Assembly: GCA_036499395.1 (NCBI GenBank)
Contig: DASYDW010000068.1
Location: 248,001 to 312,000, forward strand
DNA from: Pirellulales bacterium
GTDB lineage: Bacteria > Planctomycetota > Planctomycetia > Pirellulales > JACPPG01
Direction: 5' to 3'
DNA: 64,000 bases
The position numbers and the translations under genes were made by a program. Below are positions 53,755 through 62,719 of this stretch, one piece after another. The notes beneath the pieces are model-generated. The model had not been told where the DNA came from. It saw only the letters and a program-made list of their open reading frames with translations, and did no database searches. Within the stretch, counting starts at the first letter, position 1, and the number at the start of each line of letters is the position of its first letter.

Positions 53755-54687
53755 GTGAAGCTTTTTCGCGAACTGGCGGAGTTTCCCTCCGAATTGCGCG
53801 GCGGCGCGATCGCGATTGGCAATTTCGACGGCGTGCATCGCGGTCACGCCCGAATTGTCGAGCAGCTTTTAGCCAAGGCGCGCGGTGTCGCCGGTCCTGC
53901 GGTGGTATTCACCTTCGACCCGCACCCGGTGCGACTATTGCGCCCGTCCGAGGCTCCGCCTCCGTTGACGTGGACCGATCGCAAGGCGGAATTGTTGGCT
54001 GCACTGGGCGTGGACGCCATCATCGCCTATCCCACAGACGAGGCGCTACTGCACCTCGACGCGCAGCAATTCTTCGACGCCATCGTGCGCGGCGCTCTGG
54101 ATGCGCGGGCGATGGTCGAGGGCCCCAATTTCTACTTCGGCCGCGGCCGGAGCGGGACGATCGACGTGTTACGTCGGCTGACGGCGGCCGCTGGGATCCA
54201 GTTGGATATTGTCGATCCGGTCGTGATCGACGGAGAAATCGTTTCCAGCTCGCGCGTGCGGCAACTACTCTCTGCGGGAAAGGTCGACGAGGCCGGGCGG
54301 TTGCTCACCAGGCCCTATCGGTTGCGGGGCATGGTCACTCACGGCGCGGCCCGGGGAAGCAAAATCGGCTTTCCGACCGCCAATCTCGCGGCGATCGACA
54401 CGCTTCTGCCAGGTCTGGGGGTTTATGCAGGTTTGGCCTGGCATCAAGGGCGCTCCTGGCCGGCGGCCATCAACGTGGGACCAAATCCGACCTTCGGGGA
54501 ACAGGCGCTCAAGCTGGAAGTCCATTTGATCGACTTTAGCGGCGCGCTGTACGGACAACCCCTCGAGGTTGACTTCCTGGGCCGACTGAGGGACATTCAC
54601 CCGTTTGCCAATATTGCCGAGTTGCAGGCGCAACTCGGCCGCGATGTCGCAGCGGCACGACAAATGGCCGCGGCGTATCGCACATGA
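53755..54687 (+). CDS. ribF: Bifunctional riboflavin kinase / FAD synthetase
   Basis: A 310-residue enzyme that phosphorylates riboflavin to FMN and adenylates FMN to FAD. The N-terminal nucleotidyltransferase domain has AIGNFDGVHRGHARI and VVFTFDPHPVRLL. FYFGRGRSGTID and VSSSRVRQLLSAGKVDEA close the domain. The C-terminal kinase domain has RGMVTHGAARGSKIGFPTANL and INVGPNPTFGEQ. Length is typical (about 310). It starts with GTG at 53,755, fixed by family alignment (VKLFRELAEF); no Shine-Dalgarno is visible because of the KOPS block. In many bacteria ribF is near rpsO and truB; neither is here. Confidence 0.95.
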   Translation: MKLFRELAEFPSELRGGAIAIGNFDGVHRGHARIVEQLLAKARGVAGPAVVFTFDPHPVRLLRPSEAPPPLTWTDRKAELLAALGVDAIIAYPTDEALLHLDAQQFFDAIVRGALDARAMVEGPNFYFGRGRSGTIDVLRRLTAAAGIQLDIVDPVVIDGEIVSSSRVRQLLSAGKVDEAGRLLTRPYRLRGMVTHGAARGSKIGFPTANLAAIDTLLPGLGVYAGLAWHQGRSWPAAINVGPNPTFGEQALKLEVHLIDFSGALYGQPLEVDFLGRLRDIHPFANIAELQAQLGRDVAAARQMAAAYRT

Positions 54688-54742
54688 GGGTTGACGAACT
54701 AAGATAGGTTTTTGATCTCGCACTCGAGGGTTTGCTTGGGCA

Positions 54743-55726
54743 ATGGCAATTGACTGGCCACGTTTCGTGGAAGTGGTGCGGGAGCATCATCGTTTCATAC
54801 TTACCAGCCATGTGCGCCCGGACTGTGACGCGCTGGGAAGTGAACTGGGTATGGCGCAGGTGCTGGAAGCGCTGGGCAAGGAAGCGCTGATCGTCAATGC
54901 GCAGGCGACGCCAGCGAACCTGGCGTTCATCGACCCGACGAATCGCATTCAAGTTCTTGGGCGCGATGTGTCCCTCGCCGACCTGATGGATTACGACGGT
55001 CTGATGGTGCTCGATACGAGCGCTTGGGCGCAGTTGGCCGAGATGGGCGATGTCATTCGCGCCACCAAGGCCAAGAAGATCGTGCTCGATCATCACATCA
55101 GCAGCGACGATCTGGGAGCCGAGGTCTTTCGCAATGTTAAGGCCGAGGCCACTGGTCGATTGGTCCAGGAAGCCGCCCGCGAGTTGGGCGTGGCATTGAC
55201 CCCCGAGATTGCGACGCCGTTGTTTGCCGCACTGGCCACCGACACCGGGTGGTTTCGTTTCGCGTCGGTCAGTGGTGAGACCTACAGTTTCGGGGGACAA
55301 CTCGTCGAAGCGGGAGCCCGTCCGGATGCGATTTACAACGCGATCTACGAACAAGATACGCTAGCGCGCGTGCAATTGCGCGGCCGAGTGTTGGCCCGAA
55401 CCCAGACTGAACTCGATGGCCGATTGGTTTTCACTTCGGTAACGCGCGAAGACTTTGGCGCCACCGGCGCTGCCGCCTCCGATACCGAGGACGTGGTGAA
55501 TCTGACGCTGGTGATCGCGGGCACGGAAGTCGCTGTAATCTTTGTCGAGCAGCAGGACGGGCGAGTCAAAGTCAGCTTTCGAAGCCGTGCCGGTTTGGAT
55601 TGCAGCCGGATGGCCGAAAATTTTGGCGGTGGCGGACACAAAGCGGCGGCCGGCGCGATGGTGCCGGGGCCCTTGGCCGCGGCCGAGCCGCGCGTGCTTG
55701 ACGCCGTGCGCGCAGCGATGCGATAA
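54743..55726 (+). CDS. nrnA: DHH-family phosphoesterase / nanoRNase (NrnA-like)
   Basis: A 327-residue manganese-dependent phosphoesterase with DHH and DHHA1 domains. Metal-binding motifs are TSHVRPDCDALGSELG, the Asp in VLDTSAW and the DHH triad in VLDHHISSDD. The C-terminal substrate-binding motif is GGGGHKAAAGA. This subtype degrades short RNA oligonucleotides and can act on pAp or cyclic dinucleotide products. It follows ribF by 55 bp on the same strand, as in the rbfA-nrnA-truB-ribF context of many bacteria, although rbfA and truB are not present. Confidence 0.9.
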   Translation: MAIDWPRFVEVVREHHRFILTSHVRPDCDALGSELGMAQVLEALGKEALIVNAQATPANLAFIDPTNRIQVLGRDVSLADLMDYDGLMVLDTSAWAQLAEMGDVIRATKAKKIVLDHHISSDDLGAEVFRNVKAEATGRLVQEAARELGVALTPEIATPLFAALATDTGWFRFASVSGETYSFGGQLVEAGARPDAIYNAIYEQDTLARVQLRGRVLARTQTELDGRLVFTSVTREDFGATGAAASDTEDVVNLTLVIAGTEVAVIFVEQQDGRVKVSFRSRAGLDCSRMAENFGGGGHKAAAGAMVPGPLAAAEPRVLDAVRAAMR

Positions 55727-55917
55727 TTCCGCCGTCCGACCCGCCTGACATCCCACCGCGTACGAAATCCAACCGAAGGTCCATTCGTCAACTATCCGTA
55801 TCGGCTGCCGTTGGCGGCGCGAAAACGGAGATTCGAAACGCCTGGCGAACTTCAGCACACCGCATGTTTTCTGGCGGCGTTGCTTAGGGCCGACGGAGCG
55901 ATGAAAGGAGTCGCTTG

Positions 55918-56499
55918 ATGCCAGCTTCGCAGAGCCCCCCCCTGCCCTCTTCACCGCCGCCCGTCGCAGAAGACGGACGACGCGGATTCTTTGCCCAAGC
56001 AAGCGCCGTCGTAATCGGCGGGTTGCTTGTCGTATGTCCGTTCCTGGCCGGCTTGAGCGTTTTTGCCGATCCGTTACGGCGAAAGAGCGGCAATGGGCAA
56101 TTCTTGCGAGTGGCTCGACTCGATGCTTTGGCCGAAGACGGTGCGCCGCGTCGTTTTCCCGTCGTGGCGGATCGTCGCGACGCCTGGACCAAGTATCCGC
56201 CGGCGCCGATCGGCGCGGTGTTTCTACGACGCGTGAAAAGCCCTGCCCAGGTTGAAGCGTTCAACGTGATCTGCCCGCATCTGGGGTGCTCGGTGTCATT
56301 CAACGCACCACGCGACATATTCCAATGCCCCTGCCACACCAGTGCTTTCGATGTCGAGGGACAGGTGCTTTCCGGTCCCAGCCCGCGCGGGCTCGACACG
56401 CTCGAATGTGAAATTCGCGACAATGGTTCGGGGAGCGAAATCTGGGTGAAGTTTGAAAATTTTCATACGGGCCGTACGGATAAGGAGCCCAAGGCATGA
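55918..56499 (+). CDS. Rieske [2Fe-2S] iron-sulfur protein of a bc-type complex
   Basis: A 193-residue membrane-anchored iron-sulfur subunit that passes electrons from quinol to cytochrome. One transmembrane/Tat-like helix follows RRGFF (about 27-48). The cluster box 1 is Cys119-Pro-His121-Leu-Gly-Cys124 and box 2 is Cys137-Pro-Cys139-His140, so both ligand pairs and both disulfide cysteines are present. GGAG lies 7 nt before the ATG. The stop overlaps the start of the cytochrome b gene (ATGA). The N-terminus SPPLPSSPPP is due to a KOPS-type block. Confidence 0.94.
   Translation: MPASQSPPLPSSPPPVAEDGRRGFFAQASAVVIGGLLVVCPFLAGLSVFADPLRRKSGNGQFLRVARLDALAEDGAPRRFPVVADRRDAWTKYPPAPIGAVFLRRVKSPAQVEAFNVICPHLGCSVSFNAPRDIFQCPCHTSAFDVEGQVLSGPSPRGLDTLECEIRDNGSGSEIWVKFENFHTGRTDKEPKA
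55940..55947 (-). other. KOPS-like octamer GGGCAGGG
   Basis: Codons 8-10 of the Rieske gene; part of a C8-TGCCC tract that shapes its Pro-rich N-terminus. Confidence 0.7.
56241..56248 (-). other. KOPS-like octamer GGGCAGGG
   Basis: In the Rieske gene, over codons for KSPAQV. Confidence 0.5.
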
Positions 56500-58454
56500 A
56501 GGCTCTCGTTCGCTGGCTCGATCATCGCACAGGCATTGCCGGCTTGCTGCATGCCGCCCTATACGAGCACGTCCCCGGTGGCGCGCGATGGCGCTACGTG
56601 TGGGGAAGCACGCTGGTATTCGCTTTCACGGTTCAGGCTATCACCGGGATGTTCTTGTGGATGGCGTACGCGCCTAGCAGTCAGACGGCCTGGGAAAGTG
56701 TCTATTACATTCAGCACGAGATGCAAGGTGGCTGGCTGTTGCGCGGCATACACCATTTCATGGCGCAAGCGATGGTCGTGCTGTTGGCGCTGCACTTGAT
56801 GCAGGTCGTGATCGATGGCGCCTATCGCGCGCCGCGCGAGGTCAATTTCTGGCTCGGCCTGGTGCTGATGCAGATCGTGCTGGCGCTGTCGTTGACTGGC
56901 TATCTGTTGCCCTGGGATCAAAAAGGATACTGGGCCACGATCGTGGCGACGAATATCGCCAGCATCGTGCCGGTTGTTGGCGAACAATTGCAGCGGCTAG
57001 TTGTGGGCGGACCTGAGTACGGGCATCACACGCTGACTCGCTTCTTTGCCTTGCACGCCGGAGTCTTGCCCGCCTCGCTGGTCGGGTTTTTAGTTTTGCA
57101 CGTGGCGTTGTTTCGACGTCATGGCCTGCATGCGAAAGTGCCGTTGCGCAACCGCGATGGTTCGTTCTGGCCGGACCAGGTGCTAAAAGATGCCGTGGCA
57201 TGTCTAGCAGTGTTGGCTGTGGTCTTGTTTCTGACATTGTTGCCGGGCCTGCGCAGCGAACAGGGGATCGGTGCGCTGGTGGCGTCCGATCGGGCGGGAG
57301 ATGTGCTCGGCGCGGAACTGGGTGCGCCCGCCGACGGCGCGACGCCCTACTCAGCGGCTCGACCCGAGTGGTACTTCTTGTTCTTGTTTCAATTCTTGAA
57401 GTTGTTCGAGTCGAATCCCGAGACGGGCGAGTTGATCGGCGGGATCATCATTCCCGGCGCCGTCATGGGGCTGTTGTTCCTGATGCCGCTCATCGGGCGG
57501 TGGAAGCTGGGGCACCGCTTCAATATCGGCATGCTTGCCTGTCTGCTCGTGGGCGTTGCCTTGCTGACGGGGCAAGCGGTGTGGGCCGATCGGCAATCAC
57601 TCTGGATAAAAGAGCCGGATGCCGACCAGGTGCGGTCTCATGAGAAATGGAACCTGTCGCACGATTACGTTCAGGCGGTCGAGCAAGCCGAGGCGGCCGC
57701 GCACCGCGCCGTAGAACTTGCTCGTGGGGTTGAGATTCCACCGAGCGGTGCATTGTCGCTACTGCGCAATGACCCCAAGACACGTGGCCCTGAGCTTTTC
57801 GAGCAGAATTGTGCCGCGTGTCACAGCCATACAGACCCGTCGCTGGGTGGTCTGGTCGCCAAGGATCCGAGCGCTCCGGACCTGTTTGGCTTTGCCAGTC
57901 GTGCGTGGATCGCCGGTTTGCTCGACCCCGAAAGAATCGCGACGATCGCCTACTTTGGTAACACGTCCCACAAGGACGGCGACATGGTGAGCTTTGTCCA
58001 GGGAGACGAGTTCAAAGGGCTCGACGCGAAGCAGCGGCAGGAGATCGCCGCCGCGCTGTCGGCCGAAGCGAAGCTACCGTCACAAGCCGCGGTGGATGCC
58101 AAGGATATCGCGATGATCGCGACCGGAGCGGAATTGATCAAAGGAAGCGCCGGCTGCACGAACTGCCACCATTTTCAGGAAGCAGGCGATCTGGGTAGCG
58201 CGCCGGATCTGGCCGGATACGGTTCGGGCGAATGGCTGATCGGCATGATCAGCAATCCGGAGCATGCGCGCTTTTACGGCGACAAAAACGATCGCATGCC
58301 CGGATTTGCCGTGGGGGACAATCCCGATCAACATCGTCTGACCGCACAGGAACTCGGGCTGATTGTCGATTGGCTGCGAGGCGAATGGTACGAACCGGCC
58401 GAGGTTGCTGCCGGCGACGAACACTCGACGAGCCAAACGCCGGCAGTACCGTAA
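56496..58454 (+). CDS. Cytochrome b fused to a dihaem cytochrome c
   Basis: A 652-residue fusion that joins the cytochrome b and c functions of a bc-type complex, acting in the cytoplasmic membrane with the Rieske protein. The b part (about 1-360) has paired haem-ligand His in GIHHFMAQAMVVLLALHLMQ and HHTLTRFFALHAGVLPASLVGF with a following LVLHVALF, plus the quinol-site PEWYFLFLFQFLK. After a helical linker the c part carries two haem sites, C439-A-A-C-H443 and C554-T-N-C-H558. A separate cytochrome c1 is thus not needed. It is co-translated with the Rieske gene. Confidence 0.94.
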   Translation: MKALVRWLDHRTGIAGLLHAALYEHVPGGARWRYVWGSTLVFAFTVQAITGMFLWMAYAPSSQTAWESVYYIQHEMQGGWLLRGIHHFMAQAMVVLLALHLMQVVIDGAYRAPREVNFWLGLVLMQIVLALSLTGYLLPWDQKGYWATIVATNIASIVPVVGEQLQRLVVGGPEYGHHTLTRFFALHAGVLPASLVGFLVLHVALFRRHGLHAKVPLRNRDGSFWPDQVLKDAVACLAVLAVVLFLTLLPGLRSEQGIGALVASDRAGDVLGAELGAPADGATPYSAARPEWYFLFLFQFLKLFESNPETGELIGGIIIPGAVMGLLFLMPLIGRWKLGHRFNIGMLACLLVGVALLTGQAVWADRQSLWIKEPDADQVRSHEKWNLSHDYVQAVEQAEAAAHRAVELARGVEIPPSGALSLLRNDPKTRGPELFEQNCAACHSHTDPSLGGLVAKDPSAPDLFGFASRAWIAGLLDPERIATIAYFGNTSHKDGDMVSFVQGDEFKGLDAKQRQEIAAALSAEAKLPSQAAVDAKDIAMIATGAELIKGSAGCTNCHHFQEAGDLGSAPDLAGYGSGEWLIGMISNPEHARFYGDKNDRMPGFAVGDNPDQHRLTAQELGLIVDWLRGEWYEPAEVAAGDEHSTSQTPAVP

Positions 58455-58661
58455 CGGGACGCGCCCGTGGGCTCGAATGGCACTCCCCGCGATCCGCCTG
58501 CGCCACCGGAGCGACGGTGCAAACCGTCGGAACATTCGCTGTTTCGGTCGGCATAATCGCTACGCCCGCCATCCCAGGTAAAGTTCCGCGCCCGAGCGCG
58601 ACGACGCTGTTTCATGGCGGCGTGTTGCCGCGGCTGATCGTTCGATGGTGCGGGTGCGGCA

Positions 58662-59462
58662 ATGTGGTGTAAGAACTGTCGACAAGAAGTTCCGGCTGCG
58701 CTTGGCGCGGGTGACGAGCAGGCAGGCTGTGTGCGCTGCGGCGCCCAGCGGTCGGGGCGCCCCGTTCGCTCCCACGCGATCGCGGCCATGGCGAGACCAC
58801 ATTCTGCACGCCCGATCACAACGAGCGCGCTTTGCGAGAGCGGCGCGCAGTCCTCGGCTTCGATCATTTGTGATTTGCCAACGGTGACCATTCGCGCACC
58901 CCTCTCGGCATTCGATACCTGGGAGCTGGAAGAGCAATTGCGCCATGTCGACCGTATTCTTTCCGGCGCGCGATTTTCGACGGAAATTGCCGACGACGTG
59001 TCCGAACGCAACGGTACGGATTCTACGACTCGGGCGGCCGCGATGCAGGTCGCGGATGCACCTGCGAAACGGGTACGCCGCAATCGCTCACGCATATCCT
59101 GGACGATTGTCGCCGTGGGGGCAGGCGCCTTGGCGTGCGGAATAACGCTCCTATGCGCCGGGGCCCTCATGGGACGCACTGGATGGCAAAGCGTCGGCCT
59201 GCCCATGACCCTACTGGGACAGGTGGCGTTGCTCTTGGGCATGATGTGGCAAATGGAACTGGTCTGGAGCGGCAAGCGTGAAACGGCCAGCAAGCTCTAT
59301 CGCTTTCAAAAGCGATTGGTCGATCTCGAGGTGCTCGCCGCCGAGTTGGCGCCGGAAGAATCCGAAATGCCGCCGGCCGCCGCGGACGAACAGCGGCTCA
59401 TGGCCGAGTTAAAGCAGCGGCTAGACCTGCTCTCGCATCGGTTGAATTCGCCTTGCGGCTGA
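58662..59462 (+). CDS. Zinc-ribbon membrane protein, hypothetical
   Basis: A 266-residue protein. An N-terminal zinc ribbon (Cys3, Cys6 in CKNC and Cys23, Cys26 in CVRC) is followed by a disordered segment. Two adjacent membrane helices lie at about 147-170 and 178-200, and the last 60 residues are a charged helix with heptads (RFQKRLVDLEVLAAELAPEE). Such Zn-ribbon/TM/coiled-coil proteins are frequent in planctomycetes, with unknown roles. It is preceded by about 200 bp after the cytochrome gene and may be independent. Confidence 0.78.
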   Translation: MWCKNCRQEVPAALGAGDEQAGCVRCGAQRSGRPVRSHAIAAMARPHSARPITTSALCESGAQSSASIICDLPTVTIRAPLSAFDTWELEEQLRHVDRILSGARFSTEIADDVSERNGTDSTTRAAAMQVADAPAKRVRRNRSRISWTIVAVGAGALACGITLLCAGALMGRTGWQSVGLPMTLLGQVALLLGMMWQMELVWSGKRETASKLYRFQKRLVDLEVLAAELAPEESEMPPAAADEQRLMAELKQRLDLLSHRLNSPCG

Positions 59463-59532
59463 GCACTCAGCGTTGCCGAGTACCAGCGAGCTGGATCCAT
59501 TTGCCAACAGCGCCCTCACTTCCGAATTGCCG

Positions 59533-60873
59533 TTAGTCGGGCGTACTCGTGTCGGGCGACTGGAACCGCGATCGATATAGCATCGTCTTGTGGAATCCCG
59601 TACTGGGATCGCGCGTTTCGAAAGAATAGCTTTTTAGAGGGCTGAAGACCGTGTAGCCCTCGGGATCGACTTCGTATCCGAACGGAGCCAGAAATAACGG
59701 ATCTGTAGGAAGCTCGGTCAGGTAGTTCGGCACGAGATCGGCGAGCTGATGTGGTGGCTTGCCGTGGTCCCTGTCGTAACGAGTAAGTGCCACGGCCAGC
59801 ACGACCACTCGACCGGCGGCCCAAGTTCCAGCAAAGGCCATACGCATTGCGCCGACAGCTGGGATTAAAAGTTCGGTGACAAGATGGCCCTTGATGTCTT
59901 CGTCGATCGTCCAATACTCGCCGGCGGCGACCGCCTGTGGGTAAGGCAGTTGCAGGTTGTCGCTCGATTCCTGGATGGCACGCAGAAACGCCAATTTGTC
60001 TGATTGGTAGTACCAGGTCCGATACAGCCAGTCTTTTTTCACCCAGGCAATGCTAAAGGTTGCGATGCCGCCGACACGTTCGCCACGGAATCCCCAAAAA
60101 CAGTCTGCCGCCAAGTCGCTCTCTTGGCTCAACGTGGATTGCAAAGTCGCGAGATCGACCGCCGAAAACAGGCCCGACGGCAGCAAATCCTTCACGACGA
60201 TATATATCTGATTGCGGAGACCGCATCGCTGAAGTAGTCCGATCGTGCAGGGAACATGTTCAAGCGTACGCGTCAGCGCTAAGCCGGCACACAGTGATCG
60301 TGCCGCAGCCGCGCCATCGTCCCGGCTAGCGTGCAGGCGCGCTTCGGCCGCCAAGCATCGACAGGTGGCAAGCAAGTCATCGGGAGGACTCCGACGGAAT
60401 AGGGCGAGCGCGTTGGGGCTGTCACCCTCGCGGGTGTCCCACAGGGCAATCCTCACAAAGCCGGTCTCGGCATCTTGGACCAGCGGGAGGCGTACGCTCC
60501 CGTCAGTCACCGCCAATTCATGCAGCTTCGAGAGCGTTTCGGCCTGCTCGTTGAGAAAAGTCTCGGTGTAGGGGTTGTTGTCCTCCGATTTTCGGACCGC
60601 GTTGCCGATGATGGCGCAGCACTCGAGCCAACGATCGGTCAGGTCTGTTCCCTGCGCGTCGGCTTGATAGGCCGTGACCAATTCATCGAACGTCAGAGGC
60701 TCTCCTCGAACACGCAGCGCCGCAATCTCGGCGCGCAACGCCAACCAGTCGCGCCCCTGTTTCACGGCAAAGCCGCCGAATGCCAATGCGACGATGATCA
60801 GGGCCAAGGTCCGTCGCGTTGGCAATCGGTCCCGAAAGCTTCGCGAGGAAGTAGTGGGCGCTACGGCGCTCAT
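59533..60873 (-). CDS. Hypothetical membrane-anchored protein
   Basis: A 446-residue protein with one N-terminal membrane anchor (about 22-42) and a large, mostly helical domain. The last 100 residues resemble the end of type II pseudopilin-like proteins of planctomycetes: ALTRYDRDHGKPPHQLADLV, PNYLTELPTDPLFLAPFGYE and YTVFS. The middle part has Cys-rich helices (ATCRCLAAEARLHAS, RSLCAGLALTRTLEHVPCTIG). I cannot name a family. No neighbour helps; it converges with the Zn-ribbon gene. Confidence 0.75.
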   Translation of the reverse strand: MSAVAPTTSSRSFRDRLPTRRTLALIIVALAFGGFAVKQGRDWLALRAEIAALRVRGEPLTFDELVTAYQADAQGTDLTDRWLECCAIIGNAVRKSEDNNPYTETFLNEQAETLSKLHELAVTDGSVRLPLVQDAETGFVRIALWDTREGDSPNALALFRRSPPDDLLATCRCLAAEARLHASRDDGAAAARSLCAGLALTRTLEHVPCTIGLLQRCGLRNQIYIVVKDLLPSGLFSAVDLATLQSTLSQESDLAADCFWGFRGERVGGIATFSIAWVKKDWLYRTWYYQSDKLAFLRAIQESSDNLQLPYPQAVAAGEYWTIDEDIKGHLVTELLIPAVGAMRMAFAGTWAAGRVVVLAVALTRYDRDHGKPPHQLADLVPNYLTELPTDPLFLAPFGYEVDPEGYTVFSPLKSYSFETRDPSTGFHKTMLYRSRFQSPDTSTPD

Positions 60874-61014
60874 GCCGAAAGACTTCCGTCGAGATCGCGT
60901 TGATACGTCATCATCTGCCCCGCGAACAGACCGAAGCCCAGACCGTTCCTGCTCGGGCGAATTGAAATCGCCTCACGTGCGTCAGATAAGGCCTGCGACG
61001 GCGCCCCTGCGAGA

Positions 61015-61341
61015 CTATGGTTTCTTGAGCCAGGTCGTCCGATTGGCTGCCGCGGTCAGGCCGCCCTCCATGCGTGGAAAACCGACGCCGGAATAGTTGT
61101 AACTCCATCGCCGGCCGGTTGAACTGGTGTTCATCGGACGGCGGCCTCGATAGCTGCGCGTCGTGGCGGGAGCGCGATAGGCCGTACGAGCGGTGGCCGG
61201 AGCGGCAACGACGGCCTGTTTTTGCGGGGCCGACTGCGGCTTAGCGGCCGTGTCGTCGGCAGCGGCAAACGTATGGCCGGCGGACAATGTCGAGGAGATA
61301 AGCACCAGACCGGCGAACCAGCGAGCGATGGGACGGGACAT
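61015..61341 (-). CDS. Small secreted basic protein
   Basis: A 108-residue protein with a signal peptide (1-27, cleavage near FAAA), an Ala/Pro/Thr-rich middle and a basic, Tyr/Arg-rich C-terminus (RSYRGRRPMNTSSTGRRWSYNYSG). Its ATG is preceded by GAAGGA at 6 nt, supporting a real gene. Function unknown; proteins of this kind are common in planctomycetes and may attach to the cell surface. Confidence 0.72.
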   Translation of the reverse strand: MSRPIARWFAGLVLISSTLSAGHTFAAADDTAAKPQSAPQKQAVVAAPATARTAYRAPATTRSYRGRRPMNTSSTGRRWSYNYSGVGFPRMEGGLTAAANRTTWLKKP

Positions 61342-61776
61342 GAAAAGTTCCTTCGAAGTTAGATGCCTTGCCGCTCCTATCTATTTATACGCCGTCACCG
61401 GTGGGATTCACAGGTCGAGGGCTGTAACAAGGTTTCGCTTTCGACCACCCCAATAGAGGAGCCTTTCGTCGGTTACATCGTGGTGGCGCAACACTGGCGA
61501 GGCAGAATCGGCGTGGCTGCCGGATTGCTAGCGGCCAAAAAGGCCCCGTTTTTTGCACGATCGGCATAACCGCTACAGTTTGCCAAACGCCTAGGTCGAT
61601 GATGCCGATGCGGCGCGTTTCGAATTGCCAGCAGTCGACGCAGGCGACACCTGTTGCCCACCATCGCGATGTGCCATTCCTGGCTACGAATGCCGCAGGC
61701 TGGACTGCCCGGTGCTCGTCCGCTCGAGCGTTGCCAGCGAACCGGAGCAGCTCCGATTGCCGAATCGCTGAAAACC
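61342..61776. other. Gene-free divergent region
   Basis: About 435 bp between two divergent genes. A short GGCC-AAAAA-GGCC hairpin followed by a T6 run lies near 61,536-61,556 and might be a weak terminator. ORFs in it are not coding-like. Otherwise I see nothing. Confidence 0.45.
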
Positions 61777-62583
61777 ATGCGAAGTCTCCTGCTCTTAATC
61801 ATGATCGTCGCAGGCAGCGGATGCACGCATCGGCAGCTTTCGCGGAGCATGATTCATCAAGCGAGCACGATTATGGGGATCGAGTATCAAATGGTGCTCG
61901 ACAACATGGCGATGCTGTCCGTGAACCCCGCGATTTTGCCCTGGGCCATCCGCATCAATGACGGGACAGTGCAGGTCAACGACGAGGGAGGTATGCCCGA
62001 GTTGGGCGTGCAATGGGGTAGCACGCCCGGGTTTACCCGCGGCATTCGCGCCGTGCGGAGCGTCACGGAACAGTGGGGCGCGCACCCGATTACGGATCCC
62101 CTTGTCGTTAAGACGCTGCAAGACGTCTATCGCCAGGCAATGGGCTTGCCGCCGGCCGCGGACCCTCCTTTGCTTGCGCAATTGTCGGCGAGCGCCGATA
62201 GCCAAGAGCCGGCCAAGGGCCAAACGGCGGAGACAAGTTCACCCGCCGGTCCGGATGCCGATCGGTCCTCAGAAGAACTACCTCCAGGACCATCCTCTGC
62301 GGGCGCGAACGTGTCGGACGTGGCCGACAACCTGGGCTATGCAGGTTCGCCCCTGGCGCAGATTCGTGGTCAGCTTGATGTGCCTGTTGGTTGGTTCTGC
62401 GTCGGTTGTAAAAGAGACGTGCCCAAGGACGCCTGTTTCGTCGGTCACTACTGCGACCGATACGTCTGGGTCATGCCCGATCGCGTGGAGGACTTGAGCC
62501 ATTTCACATTGATCGTGCTGGGGATTACGAAGCACGGAGTTTCGAGTGGACCGGGACGTGGTTTGGCCTACGTGCGACATTGA
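61777..62583 (+). CDS. Hypothetical lipoprotein
   Basis: A 268-residue lipoprotein with signal and lipobox VAGSGC (Cys16). Residues 20-125 are a mixed domain (SMIHQASTIMGIEYQMVLDN, LPWAIRINDGTVQVNDEGG). Residues 130-195 form an acidic Ser/Pro/Ala linker. The C-terminal 70 residues contain a Cys pair set (WFCVGCKRDVPKDACF, HYCDRYVWVMPD) that could bind metal or form disulfides. Family unknown. The start at 61,777 is chosen because it yields the signal peptide. Confidence 0.78.
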   Translation: MRSLLLLIMIVAGSGCTHRQLSRSMIHQASTIMGIEYQMVLDNMAMLSVNPAILPWAIRINDGTVQVNDEGGMPELGVQWGSTPGFTRGIRAVRSVTEQWGAHPITDPLVVKTLQDVYRQAMGLPPAADPPLLAQLSASADSQEPAKGQTAETSSPAGPDADRSSEELPPGPSSAGANVSDVADNLGYAGSPLAQIRGQLDVPVGWFCVGCKRDVPKDACFVGHYCDRYVWVMPDRVEDLSHFTLIVLGITKHGVSSGPGRGLAYVRH

Positions 62584-62719
62584 TTGCGCCGCCGAGGCGA
62601 ATGGCGTTGAGGCCGCGCGAGGTGTCATGCTTCGACTATGTGTGCGGCCGGCGAATTGCGATTACAATCGTGGTCGCGATTTTGCCCGCATTTGTCATTC
62701 TTGCCATTGAGCCGCTGCC

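Noticed and set aside
5376-55948. G-rich tracts as terminators or merely G-quadruplexes
   Set aside because: They occur upstream of, downstream of and inside genes on both strands; only the chromosomal orientation is constant, which neither explanation predicts.
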